DNA of 44,527 bases from Coriobacteriia bacterium (lineage in GTDB: Bacteria; Actinomycetota; Coriobacteriia; Anaerosomatales; PALSA-660). Positions 33,633 through 42,079 of this stretch are shown here, piece after piece. The position numbers were made by a program, and so were the translations under genes. Numbering within the stretch: the first letter of the stretch is position 1; each line of letters opens with the position of its first letter. Where the stretch lies: assembly GCA_025361335.1 (NCBI GenBank), contig JANYAK010000050.1:1-44527 (forward strand), given 5' to 3'. The notes under the pieces are model-generated. The model was given only the letters and a program-made list of their open reading frames with translations, was not told the origin of the DNA and searched no databases.

Positions 33633-33956
33633 CTACTCGGCCTCGACGATCCAGTCGACGCCCAGTTCGGTCAGTATCCGGTAGTACTCGGCCTCGGGGT
33701 ACTCGACGTTGAGGATGGCGTAGACCGAGCCGGTCATGCCGACGCAGTAGGCGCAGCTGCGGCAGTCGACGCACTGGATGCACTCGATGAGGCTGTCCCC
33801 ACCGTGGCATGACAGCGCCCCGCGGGAGTTGTAGATGAAGTTGCAGTTGCGGCACCGCTCGATGTTGAAGCAGCCGTAGTTGTTCGAGGCGTCGCGGTAG
33901 TGCGTGTGCTCGTTGCGCAGCTCCTCGAACTTGCGGAGCAGCTCGTCCTTGGTCAT
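33633..33956 (-). CDS. Small cysteine-rich protein of unknown function
   Basis: 107 residues starting at the ATG 33956 (MTKDELLRKFEEL). After a charged helical start it has nine cysteines: C29, C35, C38, C50, then C59, C62, C65, C68 and C71 spaced exactly every third residue (CIQCVDCRSCAYC). The C-terminal 30 residues are cysteine-free and acidic (ILNVEYPEAEYYRILTEL). The pattern suggests a left-handed beta-helix-like turn repeat or a metal or Fe-S site, but I do not recognise a named family. The frame is open further upstream to 34052 but that portion is Arg-rich and reads through the rpmE promoter region. It is divergent from rpmE. Confidence 0.7.
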   Translation of the reverse strand: MTKDELLRKFEELRNEHTHYRDASNNYGCFNIERCRNCNFIYNSRGALSCHGGDSLIECIQCVDCRSCAYCVGMTGSVYAILNVEYPEAEYYRILTELGVDWIVEAE

Positions 33957-34037
33957 GTGGGCCCCCCGGGTGTCGCGTGCGCGGCCGTCGGCGGCCCCGC
34001 GCCGCCGAGCCCCATAGTACACGCTCGCGCCGCCTCG

Positions 34038-34067
34038 TTGCCGTCGTGGCAAGGCGCATGCTACTAT
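34038..34067 (+). promoter_or_regulatory. rpmE promoter
   Basis: TTGCCG at 34038-34043 and TACTAT at 34062-34067 with an 18-base spacer; the -10 also has the extended TG one base upstream (TGCTACTAT). It lies about 60 bases before the rpmE start. Confidence 0.65.
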
Positions 34068-34082
34068 CGCCCGGCTGTCCTC

Positions 34083-34105
34083 GCGCCTGGTCGGAAACCA
34101 GGCGC
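34083..34105 (+). promoter_or_regulatory. Hairpin in the L31 mRNA leader (candidate ribosomal protein leader)
   Basis: GCGCCTGG (34083-34090) pairs perfectly with CCAGGCGC (34098-34105) around a TCGGAAA loop, roughly 10-15 bases after the predicted transcription start and just before the CGGAGG ribosome binding site. L31 leader motifs that autoregulate rpmE have been described computationally for several phyla including Coriobacteria. I cannot test the match here. Confidence 0.45.
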
Positions 34106-34125
34106 CCTTATCTCGGAGGTATCAG

Positions 34126-34683
34126 ATGCGTACCGGAATCCACCCCGACTACGTCGAGTGCAAGGTCCACTGCTCCTGCGGAGCGGAGTTCACGACCCGA
34201 TCGACGCAGCCCGAGCTCCACATCGAGTTGTGCTCGCAGTGCCACCCGTTCTACACCGGCAAGCAGAAGTTCGTCGACACCGGCGGACGTGTCCAGCGCT
34301 TCTCCGATAAGTTCGGGGGCGCGGCCGAGACCGTCATGGTCAAGGACGCCGCCGCCAAGGAAGCGCGCCAGAAGGCGCACGAAGAGGCGGTGGTCGCGGC
34401 CCGTGAGGTCAGGACGGCCAAGGAGGCCGCCGAGGCGGCGTCCGCCCGTGACCTCGAGCGCCGCGCGGCGAAGGCCGTCGCGGCCACGCCGGTCGTCGAA
34501 GAGGCCGTGGCCGAGCCGGTCGCCGAGACCGAGCCCGGCGCCGCCGAAGCCGTAGCCGCGGTCGAGGCCGCGCCCGCCGCAGAGCCCGAGACCGAGCCGG
34601 CCGCAGAGCCCGAGACCGCGCCCGCCGCAGAGCCCGAGGCCGCGCCCGCCGCAGAGCCCGCGGTCGAAGAGTCCGCCGAGTAG
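34126..34683 (+). CDS. rpmE: 50S ribosomal protein L31, zinc-binding type, with long C-terminal extension
   Basis: 185 residues. The first 70 are a standard C+ L31 with zinc ligands C16, C18, C36 and C39 ([23 protein letters not shown]). Normal L31 ends near residue 70-85. Here an Ala/Glu-rich helical segment (about 70-125) and a Pro/Ala/Glu repeat tail (about 125-185, repeating AAEPE) follow in frame. The tail is strongly acidic and probably disordered. The ATG at 34126 has CGGAGG upstream. The frame is continuous and ends shortly before a good terminator, so the extension appears genuine. It sits after rho and before thyX-prfA. Confidence 0.93.
   Translation: MRTGIHPDYVECKVHCSCGAEFTTRSTQPELHIELCSQCHPFYTGKQKFVDTGGRVQRFSDKFGGAAETVMVKDAAAKEARQKAHEEAVVAAREVRTAKEAAEAASARDLERRAAKAVAATPVVEEAVAEPVAETEPGAAEAVAAVEAAPAAEPETEPAAEPETAPAAEPEAAPAAEPAVEESAE
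34579..34661 (+). repeat. 24-bp tandem repeat inside rpmE
   Basis: Three nearly identical 24-base units start at 34579, 34603 and 34627, each opening with GCAGAGCCCGAG or close to it, with a partial fourth unit from 34651. Each unit encodes eight residues of the AEPExxPA type. The repeat number could vary between strains by slippage. Confidence 0.85.
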
Positions 34684-34697
34684 TTCGCTGACGTTGG

Positions 34698-34703
34698 TAT
34701 GAT
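34698..34703 (+). promoter_or_regulatory. Possible extended -10 promoter for thyX
   Basis: TGGTATGAT gives an extended -10 (TATGAT at 34698-34703). Transcription would start at about 34710, inside the hairpin that follows, so the thyX transcript would begin within the rpmE terminator. No good -35 is seen. Confidence 0.4.
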
Positions 34704-34739
34704 GAGAGGCGGGACTCATGTCCCGCCTCTCTTTCTATT
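34704..34739 (+). terminator. Rho-independent terminator after rpmE
   Basis: GAGAGGCGGGAC (34704-34715) and GTCCCGCCTCTC (34720-34731) form a perfect 12-bp stem with a TCAT loop, followed by TTTCTATT. This is the best intrinsic terminator in the window. It lies 20 bases after the rpmE stop. Confidence 0.85.
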
Positions 34740-34767
34740 CCGGTGGCGCTGAAAAGGCAGGCCCGCG

Positions 34768-35445
34768 ATGGACGTCCGGCTCCTCTATCACACCCCCGAG
34801 CCCGAGCGGGCCATCGCCGCCGCGGCCCGGCTGTGCTACGCGCCGATCGGCGCGGCGGAGCTCATGGAGAAGATGTCGGAAGAGGCCGTTGGCACGGTTC
34901 TCAAAACCGTCATCACGTCCGGACATACCTCGACCCTCGAGCACGCCAGCTACACGTTCGCCATCGACGGTGTCTCCCGCGCGATGACCCACCAGTTGGT
35001 CCGGCACCGGCTCGCCAGCTACAACCAGCAGTCCCAGCGCTACGTCTCGTACGACGATCCCGCCTTCGTCGTCCCGCCCGAGGTGGAGGCCGATCCCGAG
35101 GCGCGCCAGCTGTTCCTGCAGGCGTGCGCGGACGCGTTCCTGGCGTATCGCGCCTTGCTCGACGGCGGCTTCAAGGCCGAGGACGCCCGCTACCTGCTGC
35201 CGAACGCCATGGAGACCAAGATCGTGGTCACTATGAACGTGCGCGAGCTGCTGCACTTCTTCGAGTTGCGTAGCTGCAAGCGCGCTCAGTGGGAGATACG
35301 CGATGTCGCGCTGCGGATGCTCGAGCTGGCCGCGCCGACCGCGCCGTACATCTTCATGGATGCCGGCGCGGCGTGTCGACGCGGGCCGTGCACCGAGGGC
35401 ACGATGACCTGTGGCGACCCCTACCCGAAGGCGTCGAAGCGATGA
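34768..35445 (+). CDS. thyX: Flavin-dependent thymidylate synthase
   Basis: 225 residues. The ThyX signature RHRxxSxNxxSQRY is present at 79-92 (RHRLASYNQQSQRY). The C-terminal region ELLHFFELRSCKRAQWEIR carries conserved dUMP-binding residues. The enzyme makes dTMP from dUMP using FAD and methylenetetrahydrofolate. In Bacillus, tdk (thymidine kinase) sits between rpmE and prfA; here ThyX takes this place. The C-terminus is Cys-rich (AACRRGPCTEGTMTCGDP). The stop overlaps the next start (ATGA at 35442-35445). glyA and comEB, which supply the folate one-carbon unit and dUMP, lie downstream. Confidence 0.96.
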   Translation: MDVRLLYHTPEPERAIAAAARLCYAPIGAAELMEKMSEEAVGTVLKTVITSGHTSTLEHASYTFAIDGVSRAMTHQLVRHRLASYNQQSQRYVSYDDPAFVVPPEVEADPEARQLFLQACADAFLAYRALLDGGFKAEDARYLLPNAMETKIVVTMNVRELLHFFELRSCKRAQWEIRDVALRMLELAAPTAPYIFMDAGAACRRGPCTEGTMTCGDPYPKASKR

Positions 35446-36491
35446 GCGACCGCGGCCCCGACGAGCACGTCACACACACCCACATCGGGGGGCAGGCCCT
35501 CATCGAGGGCGTGATGATGCGCGGCAAGATCAACTGGGCCGTGGCCGTGCGCACCGCCGACGGTTCGATCCACGTTGAGGAACATGACCTTCCCGGCGGC
35601 GTGAAGACCGGTTGGAAGAAGTGGCCGGTCGCGCGCGGCGTCTGGGCGATGTACGAGACGCTTGCTCTGGCCATGAAGGCGTTCGCCATATCGGCCGAAT
35701 ACGCGTCGCCGCCGGGCTCGGCGGCGACGGCGGCGGAGACGAACGGGCCGGCTGCGGAAGCCGAGGACGCATCGCTGAGCAAGCGCGAGATCGCGCTCAC
35801 GATGGTACTCGGGGCCGTGCTCTCCGTGGTCGTGTTCATCGTGCTTCCGGCGCTGGCGACGAACTGGGTGGTCCCGTCGACGGCGCGTCCGGTGACATGG
35901 AACATCGTGGACGGCGTGCTGCGGCTCGCGGTATTCGTGGGCTACATCGGGGTTGTCGGGCTCATGCCCGACATCCGCCGGGTGTTCGCCTACCACGGCG
36001 CCGAGCACAAGAGCATCCACGCGTACGAGCACGGTGTGCCGCTCGACGCCGCGAGCGTCCAGAGCTACGGCACCCTGCACGTGCGATGCGGGACGGCCTT
36101 CCTGCTCATGGTGATGGTGATCGCCATCGTGGTGTTCTCACTGGTCCCGGGCAAGGCCATCCTCGCCTCGTGGGGCGTGACCCCTGGACCGCTGGTCGTC
36201 CTGTTCAACATCGCCGTCCGCATCATCCTGCTGCCGCTCGTGGCGGGACTGGCGTACGAGGTGACCGTCAAGTGGGCGGGCAGCCGCCCGGACAGCCCGC
36301 TGGTGAAGGTCCTGCTGTGGCCGGGAATGCAGATGCAGCGCATGACCACGCGAGAGCCGGACGACTCGATGGTCGAGGTCGCCGTCGCCGCCCTGCGGGC
36401 GGTGGCCGACCGCGAAGCGCGCGAGTCGGGGCTCGTCGTGCCGGCCGCCGACGGGGACGCCCGTCCCGCGCCGGAGGCGGCGCTCGATTAG
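35442..36491 (+). CDS. DUF1385 (YqhQ-type) membrane protein
   Basis: 349 residues. The N-terminus (residues 11-27, HIGGQALIEGVMMRGKI) and the EHKSIHAYEHG segment near residue 190 are hallmarks of DUF1385, whose conserved His/Glu residues suggest a metal-binding site. Four to five transmembrane helices lie in the middle and C-terminal parts. The family's biochemical role is not established, but it occurs beside prfA and prmC in many Gram-positive genomes. The ATG at 35442 overlaps the thyX stop. Residues about 95-115 are an Ala-rich variable insertion. Confidence 0.9.
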   Translation: MSDRGPDEHVTHTHIGGQALIEGVMMRGKINWAVAVRTADGSIHVEEHDLPGGVKTGWKKWPVARGVWAMYETLALAMKAFAISAEYASPPGSAATAAETNGPAAEAEDASLSKREIALTMVLGAVLSVVVFIVLPALATNWVVPSTARPVTWNIVDGVLRLAVFVGYIGVVGLMPDIRRVFAYHGAEHKSIHAYEHGVPLDAASVQSYGTLHVRCGTAFLLMVMVIAIVVFSLVPGKAILASWGVTPGPLVVLFNIAVRIILLPLVAGLAYEVTVKWAGSRPDSPLVKVLLWPGMQMQRMTTREPDDSMVEVAVAALRAVADREARESGLVVPAADGDARPAPEAALD

Positions 36492-36500
36492 GGAGCGGTC

Positions 36501-37487
36501 GTGGGGGAAGAGCGGGGGCGCGAGGAGGGGCCGTTCCGGCTGACGACGCGGGAGGAGACGCGGTGGACGCGTCTCGTGCCGTGGATCGTCGTCGTGCCGC
36601 TGGTCGCCGTCATCGTCTACCTGCTGTCGTCGGGACCGATCACCGCCACGCGTGTGGTGCCCGCGATCGGCGTCGGCCTCACCGCGCTCGTCGCGTGCTC
36701 CGGCGCGATCGCCTCGCTCACCCCCGGCGCGAAGGCGTGGTCGCGCCGCACGGCGACCGTCACGCGAGACGGGATCACAGTCATGCGGCCCGGCCGCGAT
36801 CCGCTCGCGCTTCCCTTCTCATCGATCGGGCGGCTGCACACGCACCCGGAGGTCATGGGCTTGCGGATCCCGCCCGCCGTCCAGTTGGTGACCGACTTCT
36901 ACGGCGTCGACCGGCGTCGGATCCCCGAGCTCACCGTGCACCACGCCGCGTATCGCTATGCGGTCCGCTCGACCGACGCCAACCCCGACGGGCCTGCCCT
37001 CCTGCACGAGCTCGAGCAGGCCCCGGTCCGCCTGGACGCGCAGTCTCTCGCGCTCGTCGAGGCGACGTATCGGACCGACGCCGGTGGGCCCGATCAGGTC
37101 TCGGCGCGCGCGGTGGAAGAGGCCCGGGCCGGACGGATGTGGCACGCTCTGCGCGCGGCTGAGCGAGACGCCCTCAGGAGCGACCGCACGTCGGCCCTTC
37201 TCGTCCGGTTGTGCCTCGTCCTGGGGCACGAGGCGGTCGACACAGCCCGCGCCGGTGTCGACCAGCATCCGGGCGAATCCATGTTCCGCCACTACCTGGC
37301 GCACGCCCTGCTCGACGAGGTCGGCGTGTCCGAGAACCCCGGCCCCGCGGCGCTGGCCCATCGCGAAGAGCTGCGCGCCGAGGCGCGCGGCCTGTTCGAG
37401 TCCCTGGTGGCCGACGCCGCCTTTGGGGCGGACGCGGCGCTCGAGTTGCGCGCGCTGCCCGCGCACGATGACGGCGCGGAGGGCTGA
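36501..37487 (+). CDS. Conserved-position membrane-associated protein, unknown
   Basis: 328 residues from a GTG at 36501, nine bases after the DUF1385 stop. Two transmembrane helices lie at about 26-45 and 53-72. Residues about 80-150 resemble a PH-like beta domain ([23 protein letters not shown] split by turns). The C-terminal 130 residues are helical and TPR-like ([20 protein letters not shown]). I do not recognise a named family. It is probably co-transcribed with DUF1385. A GC-rich hairpin follows the stop, before prfA. Confidence 0.65.
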   Translation: MGEERGREEGPFRLTTREETRWTRLVPWIVVVPLVAVIVYLLSSGPITATRVVPAIGVGLTALVACSGAIASLTPGAKAWSRRTATVTRDGITVMRPGRDPLALPFSSIGRLHTHPEVMGLRIPPAVQLVTDFYGVDRRRIPELTVHHAAYRYAVRSTDANPDGPALLHELEQAPVRLDAQSLALVEATYRTDAGGPDQVSARAVEEARAGRMWHALRAAERDALRSDRTSALLVRLCLVLGHEAVDTARAGVDQHPGESMFRHYLAHALLDEVGVSENPGPAALAHREELRAEARGLFESLVADAAFGADAALELRALPAHDDGAEG

Positions 37488-37514
37488 GCCGGGGCGCGTG
37501 CTCGGCCCGCGCTC

Positions 37515-37550
37515 GGCGCCCGCCCGCCCGCGCTCGGGCGGAGGGGCGCC
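37515..37550 (+). terminator. GC-rich hairpin before prfA
   Basis: GGCGCCCGCCCGCCCG (37515-37530) pairs with CGGGCGGAGGGGCGCC (37535-37550) in 14 of 16 positions with a four-base loop. It has no strong T-run, so terminator function is uncertain. Confidence 0.4.
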
Positions 37551-37561
37551 GCATTCCCCCG

Positions 37562-37570
37562 TGATAGACT
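37562..37570 (+). promoter_or_regulatory. Possible extended -10 for prfA
   Basis: TGATAGACT (37562-37570) fits an extended -10 with hexamer TAGACT, placed just after the hairpin and about 75 bases before the prfA start. The -35 is not recognisable. Confidence 0.35.
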
Positions 37571-37644
37571 ATTCGCCGCACATCCCCACCCCTCGGCGCG
37601 CTCGCGCCGTCACCGAGACCCGACCAGAGGGCGCGATCGATCCT

Positions 37645-38712
37645 ATGCGTGAGAAGCTCGACAGCATCATCCGATCCTTCGACGAGCTGACCGCTCGTCT
37701 CTCCGATCCCGCGGTCATGTCGGATCAGAAGGAATACGCCCGGCTGGCCAAGGAGCATCGTGCCCGCACTCCCCTGGCCGAGAAGGCGCGCGAGTACCGT
37801 GTCGTGTCCGACGGTGTCGAAGCGGCCAAGGACATGCTCAGGACCGACACGGACCCGGAGATGAAGGTGATGGCGTCCGAGGAGCTCAAGTCGCTCGAGG
37901 ACCGGCTGCCTCGTCTCGAGGACGAGCTCAACGTGCTGATGCTGCCGGGCGATCCGCTCGACGACAAGGACATCATCGTCGAGATCCGGGGGGGTGCCGG
38001 CGGCGACGAAGCCGCGCTGTTCGCGGGCGATCTGTACCGCATGTACACGCGTTTCGCGGAGTCCCAGCGCTGGAAGGTCGAGGAGATCGACTCGTCCGAG
38101 ACCGAGGGCGGCGGCTTCAAGGAAGTCTCGTTCCGGGTGCGCGGCGACAAGGTCTACAGCAAGATGAAGTTCGAGTCGGGTGTCCACCGCGTGCAGCGCG
38201 TGCCGGCAACCGAGGCTCAGGGGCGCATCCACACATCCACGGCCACCGTCGCGGTGCTGCCCGAGGCTGAGGACGTCGAGATCGAGATCAACCAGGCCGA
38301 CCTCCGCGTCGACGTCTACCGCTCCAGCGGACCGGGCGGCCAGTCGGTCAACACCACGGACTCGGCGGTCCGCATCACGCACCTGCCGACCGGCACCGTG
38401 GTGCAGTCGCAGAACCAGAAGTCACAGCTGCAGAACAAGGAGGCGGCCATGCGCGTCCTGCGCGCCCGCCTCTACGAGGTCGAGCTGGAGCGACAGCAGG
38501 CCGAGCAGGGCGCCGCGCGCCGCAGCCAGATAGGCAGTGGAGACCGGGCGGAGAAGATCCGGACCTACAACTACCCGCAGGACCGTATCACCGACCACCG
38601 CATCGGGCTGACCGTGCACAACATCCCGGGCGTGATGGCCGGCGACATCGCTTCCCTTGTCGAGGGGCTCGCCGCCGCGGATCGCGCGGAGCGTCTGAAG
38701 GCGGTCGTGTAG
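37645..38712 (+). CDS. prfA: Peptide chain release factor 1
   Basis: 355 residues. The codon-recognition tripeptide PAT is at 187-189 ([14 protein letters not shown]), specifying UAA/UAG, and the catalytic GGQ is at 231-233 in [11 protein letters not shown]. The N-terminal coiled-coil and domain 2/4 order is normal for RF1. The ATG at 37645 gives the standard N-terminus; the long upstream open frame belongs to no recognisable protein. prmC, whose product methylates the GGQ glutamine, begins one base after the stop. Confidence 0.97.
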   Translation: MREKLDSIIRSFDELTARLSDPAVMSDQKEYARLAKEHRARTPLAEKAREYRVVSDGVEAAKDMLRTDTDPEMKVMASEELKSLEDRLPRLEDELNVLMLPGDPLDDKDIIVEIRGGAGGDEAALFAGDLYRMYTRFAESQRWKVEEIDSSETEGGGFKEVSFRVRGDKVYSKMKFESGVHRVQRVPATEAQGRIHTSTATVAVLPEAEDVEIEINQADLRVDVYRSSGPGGQSVNTTDSAVRITHLPTGTVVQSQNQKSQLQNKEAAMRVLRARLYEVELERQQAEQGAARRSQIGSGDRAEKIRTYNYPQDRITDHRIGLTVHNIPGVMAGDIASLVEGLAAADRAERLKAVV

Positions 38713-38713
38713 C

Positions 38714-39589
38714 ATGACCGCCGAGCGCGTCTGGACCGTTCGGGACGCGCTGGATTGGACCGCGGACTACTTCGAACGCGGCGCCGTGGACAATCCGCGC
38801 CGCTCGGCCGAGTGGCTGCTGTCCGCGGCGACGGGGCTGTCCCGGGTCGAGCTCTACGCTCACTTCGACAGGCCGCTCACCGCCGCGGAGCGGGCCGTCT
38901 ACCGCGACGGGGTCGCGCGCAGGGCGGCGGGCGAGCCGCTCCAGTACGTCACAGGAGAGATGCCGTTCCGCCACGTCGTGCTGAAGGTGCGGTCGGGGGT
39001 GTTCATCCCGCGTCCGGAGACCGAGGTGCTCGTGGACGAGGCGCTCGCACGTCTCGAAGGGGTCGAGGGTCCGGTCCTGGTCGACCTGTGCGCGGGTTCC
39101 GGAGCGGTCGGGGTGTCGATCGCGTACGAACGCCCGGACTCCGTCGTCCACGCGACCGAGGTCGTTCCCCGCGCAGCCGACGTCGCGCGTGAGAACGCCG
39201 CGCGCTGCGGAGTCTCGGACCGCTTCACGGTGTACGTGGGCGATCTCTTCGCGCCGCTGCCGGCCGATCTGCGCGGTCGCGTCGACGTGGTCGTGTCGAA
39301 CCCGCCCTACATCCCGACGGCCGACTTGGCCGGGCTCCCCGGCGAGGTCGGGGGCTTCGAGCCGCTCGTCGCGCTCGATGGCGGCGCCGACGGCTTGGAT
39401 GTCGTGCGGCGGATCGTCGAGGAGGCCCACGCGTGGCTGAGGCCCGGCGGGGCGCTCGTCGTCGAAACGGACACGTCCGGCGCGAAAGAGGCTGCCAACA
39501 TCATGGCGGCGTGGTATGAAGGATGCAGTGTCGTCCGGGACCTCGCCGGGCGTGATCGTGTCGCGGTGGGACACACACGAAAGGACTGA
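38714..39589 (+). CDS. prmC: Release factor glutamine N5-methyltransferase
   Basis: 291 residues. An N-terminal helical domain (about 1-75) precedes the SAM-dependent methyltransferase fold with DLCAGSG (124-130) and the catalytic NPPY at 196-199. It methylates the Gln of the GGQ motif in release factors. It follows prfA directly and its stop overlaps the next start by one base. Typical and intact. Confidence 0.95.
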   Translation: MTAERVWTVRDALDWTADYFERGAVDNPRRSAEWLLSAATGLSRVELYAHFDRPLTAAERAVYRDGVARRAAGEPLQYVTGEMPFRHVVLKVRSGVFIPRPETEVLVDEALARLEGVEGPVLVDLCAGSGAVGVSIAYERPDSVVHATEVVPRAADVARENAARCGVSDRFTVYVGDLFAPLPADLRGRVDVVVSNPPYIPTADLAGLPGEVGGFEPLVALDGGADGLDVVRRIVEEAHAWLRPGGALVVETDTSGAKEAANIMAAWYEGCSVVRDLAGRDRVAVGHTRKD

Positions 39590-40239
39590 TGGCGATGAGC
39601 AAGGTCATCCATATCGATCCGGAGGCGCCTTCAGCTGAGGCGATAAACCTCGCGGCGACCGTACTCCGTGACGGCGGGATCGTGATCTTCCCGACCGAGA
39701 CCGTCTACGGCATCGGCGCCGCGGCGACATCGTGCATCGGTCCGCAGGAGATCGTCGACGTCAAGATGCGCCCCGCCGACAAGCCGCTCCCCTGGCTGGT
39801 CGAGACGGAGGACGCGCTCGACACGTACGGGGTGGACATCCCCGAATACGCGCACAGGCTGGCTCACGCCTACTGGCCCGGCGCCCTTTCGCTGGTGGTC
39901 ACGGCCTCCGACAAGGTGGGCCGCGACTTCAGGGACAAGCGGGGAACGGTCGCGCTGCGCTGCCCCGACATCGAGGTCGTTCAGGAGCTCATCCGCGCGA
40001 GCGGAGGCCCGATCATCACGACGTCGGCCAACACGTCGGGCAACCCACCGGCCGCGTCGTTCGCGGAACTGGAGCCGCGCATCATCGCGGCGGCGGACCT
40101 CACGCTCGATGGTGGCGAGACCCGCCACGGGGTCGCGTCGACGGTGGTCGACTGCACCGGCCCCGAGCCCGTGGTCATGCGCGACGGCGCGATCCCGGCG
40201 GCGGAGGTCATGGCGGCGGCACTCGCTCCCAGCGTCTGA
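39589..40239 (+). CDS. L-threonylcarbamoyladenylate synthase (TsaC/Sua5/YwlC family)
   Basis: 216 residues of the YrdC-fold family, forming threonylcarbamoyl-AMP from threonine, bicarbonate and ATP for the t6A37 modification of tRNA. The N-terminal GGIVIFPTETVYGIGA contains the basic/aromatic nucleotide site, and SANTSGNPPA is conserved near residue 145. It lacks the C-terminal Sua5 domain, so is closer to TsaC. The ATG at 39589 overlaps the prmC stop; a second ATG at 39595 is equally possible. The prmC-ywlC order is widely conserved in Gram-positive bacteria. Confidence 0.93.
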   Translation: MAMSKVIHIDPEAPSAEAINLAATVLRDGGIVIFPTETVYGIGAAATSCIGPQEIVDVKMRPADKPLPWLVETEDALDTYGVDIPEYAHRLAHAYWPGALSLVVTASDKVGRDFRDKRGTVALRCPDIEVVQELIRASGGPIITTSANTSGNPPAASFAELEPRIIAAADLTLDGGETRHGVASTVVDCTGPEPVVMRDGAIPAAEVMAAALAPSV

Positions 40240-40299
40240 GCCGCGGCCACGCGCCGCGCACGGTGTCGTCCGCGCACCACGAGGGACCAGGGGGCCTAG

Positions 40300-40752
40300 A
40301 TGCGCATACGGATCGGCAGCGACCACGCCGGCTTCGCACTCAAGGAGGCGGTGAAGCTCCACCTCTTGGCCACGGAGCATGATGTGGTCGATGCGGGACC
40401 GGCGTCGGACGACTCGGTCGACTACCCGCAGTACGCGCTGAAGGTCGCGCGTGCCGTCGCCGCCGGTGAGGCGGACCTGGGCGTACTCGTATGCGGGACC
40501 GGCCTGGGCATGGAGATAGCGGCGAACAAGGTGCCCGGCGTGCGCGCGGTGCAAGTGAGCGACCCCGAGTTCGCCCGGATGGCCCGGGCGCACAACGATG
40601 CGAACGTGCTGACGCTGGCGGGCCGGTACACGGACGAGCCCACGGCGGCGCGGATCGTGGACACGTTCATCGCCACGCCGTTCGACGGGGGGCGCCACGA
40701 ACTGCGGGTCGCCCAGATACGCGATATCGAGAACGGCGTCGGGCTCGACTGA
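40300..40752 (+). CDS. rpiB: Ribose-5-phosphate isomerase B
   Basis: 150 residues of the RpiB/LacAB family interconverting ribose 5-phosphate and ribulose 5-phosphate. The N-terminal GSDHAGFALKEA, the catalytic C65 in VCGTGLGMEIAANK, and H98 in ARAHNDANVL are conserved. The ATG at 40300 follows a short spacer after the TsaC-like gene. In Bacillus the ywlC-ywlD-ywlE-ywlF order places rpiB in the same neighbourhood. Together with the transaldolase upstream it serves the pentose phosphate pathway. Confidence 0.95.
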   Translation: MRIRIGSDHAGFALKEAVKLHLLATEHDVVDAGPASDDSVDYPQYALKVARAVAAGEADLGVLVCGTGLGMEIAANKVPGVRAVQVSDPEFARMARAHNDANVLTLAGRYTDEPTAARIVDTFIATPFDGGRHELRVAQIRDIENGVGLD

Positions 40753-40798
40753 GACGGCGCGATGGAAGAGACACCGAACTCACGGAGGGGCGTAGAAG

Positions 40799-42043
40799 AT
40801 GGCATTCCGGTTCCTTGCTCAGACCGACCCGGAGGTGGCCGCGGCGTGCGATGACGAACTCGCCAGGCAGCGCTCGACCATCGAGCTCATCGCGTCCGAG
40901 AACTTCGTCTCGCCCTCCGTGCTGGAGGCGGCCGGCACGGTGCTGACGAACAAATACGCCGAGGGCCTGCCCGGCAAGCGCTACTACGGCGGTTGCGAGA
41001 AGGTCGACATCGTCGAGAACATCGCCCGCGACCGCGCGAAGTCCCTGTTCGGCGCCGATCACGCCAACGTCCAGCCTCACGCCGGCGCGCAGGCCAACAT
41101 GGCGACCTACTTCGCGTTCCTGCGGCCCGGCGACAAGGTGCTGGGGATGAGCCTGGCGCACGGCGGGCACCTGACCCACGGCTCTCCGGTCAACTTCTCC
41201 GGGAAGTTCTACGACATGGTCGCGTACGGGCTGGGCGAGGACGAGCGCATCGACTACGACGAGGTCGAGCGCATCGCCAAGGAGAGCCGCCCCAAGATGA
41301 TCATCGCCGGTGCGAGCGCGTATCCGCGCACCATCGACTTCGAGCGGTTCGGCAGGATCGCGCGCGAGGTCGGGGCGATCCTCATGGTCGACATGGCTCA
41401 CATCGCCGGCCTGGTCGCCACCGGGGCGCACCCGAGCCCCGTCCCCCACGCCGATGTCGTCACCTCCACCAGCCACAAGACCCTGCGCGGCCCGCGCGCC
41501 GGCTTCATCCTGTGCAAGGCGGAGCACGCGGTCGCCATCGACAAATCGGTCTTCCCCGGCTGCCAGGGAGGTCCCCTCGAGCACATCATCGCCGCGAAGG
41601 CCGTTGCCTTCCGCGAGGCCATGCAGCCCTCCTTCAAGGTCTACATCGATCAGGTGGTGACCAACGCCCGGGTGATGGGGGAGGCGATGGTCGGCTCGGG
41701 GCTGCGCCTCGTCTCGGGCGGCACCGACAACCACCTGATGCTCGTCGACCTGACGGCCGCGGGGATCACCGGCAAGGATGCGGAGAAGCTGCTCGAGTCG
41801 GTCGGCATCACGGTCAACAAGAACGCCATCCCGAACGACCCGCGCTCGCCCTTCGTCACGAGCGGCATCCGCGTGGGCTCGCCGGCGATCACCACCCGCG
41901 GGTTCGACGCGGACGAGGCGCGGCTCGTCGGGGAGCTCATCGGGCGGGTCATCTTCAACCGGGATGACGCCGGAGTGCTCGCGAAAGTCGCCGACACGGT
42001 CGGCCAGCTCACCGCCGCTCATCCGCTCTACCCCGAGTTGTAA
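40799..42043 (+). CDS. glyA: Serine hydroxymethyltransferase
   Basis: 414 residues, a PLP enzyme that interconverts serine and glycine and charges tetrahydrofolate. The N-terminal [19 protein letters not shown] and the PLP-Lys motif [14 protein letters not shown] are intact. The ATG at 40799 has GGAGGGG at about 40785. Its product methylenetetrahydrofolate is the carbon donor for ThyX, encoded 6 kb upstream. It lies between rpiB and upp, as in Bacillus. No anomalies. Confidence 0.97.
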   Translation: MAFRFLAQTDPEVAAACDDELARQRSTIELIASENFVSPSVLEAAGTVLTNKYAEGLPGKRYYGGCEKVDIVENIARDRAKSLFGADHANVQPHAGAQANMATYFAFLRPGDKVLGMSLAHGGHLTHGSPVNFSGKFYDMVAYGLGEDERIDYDEVERIAKESRPKMIIAGASAYPRTIDFERFGRIAREVGAILMVDMAHIAGLVATGAHPSPVPHADVVTSTSHKTLRGPRAGFILCKAEHAVAIDKSVFPGCQGGPLEHIIAAKAVAFREAMQPSFKVYIDQVVTNARVMGEAMVGSGLRLVSGGTDNHLMLVDLTAAGITGKDAEKLLESVGITVNKNAIPNDPRSPFVTSGIRVGSPAITTRGFDADEARLVGELIGRVIFNRDDAGVLAKVADTVGQLTAAHPLYPEL

Positions 42044-42079
42044 GGAACGCCGAGCGCCGCCGAGGAAAGGGTTGCCGGG

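Noticed and set aside
34579-34661. Short regularly spaced repeats that might suggest a CRISPR
   Set aside because: They are in-frame tandem coding repeats without spacers inside rpmE.
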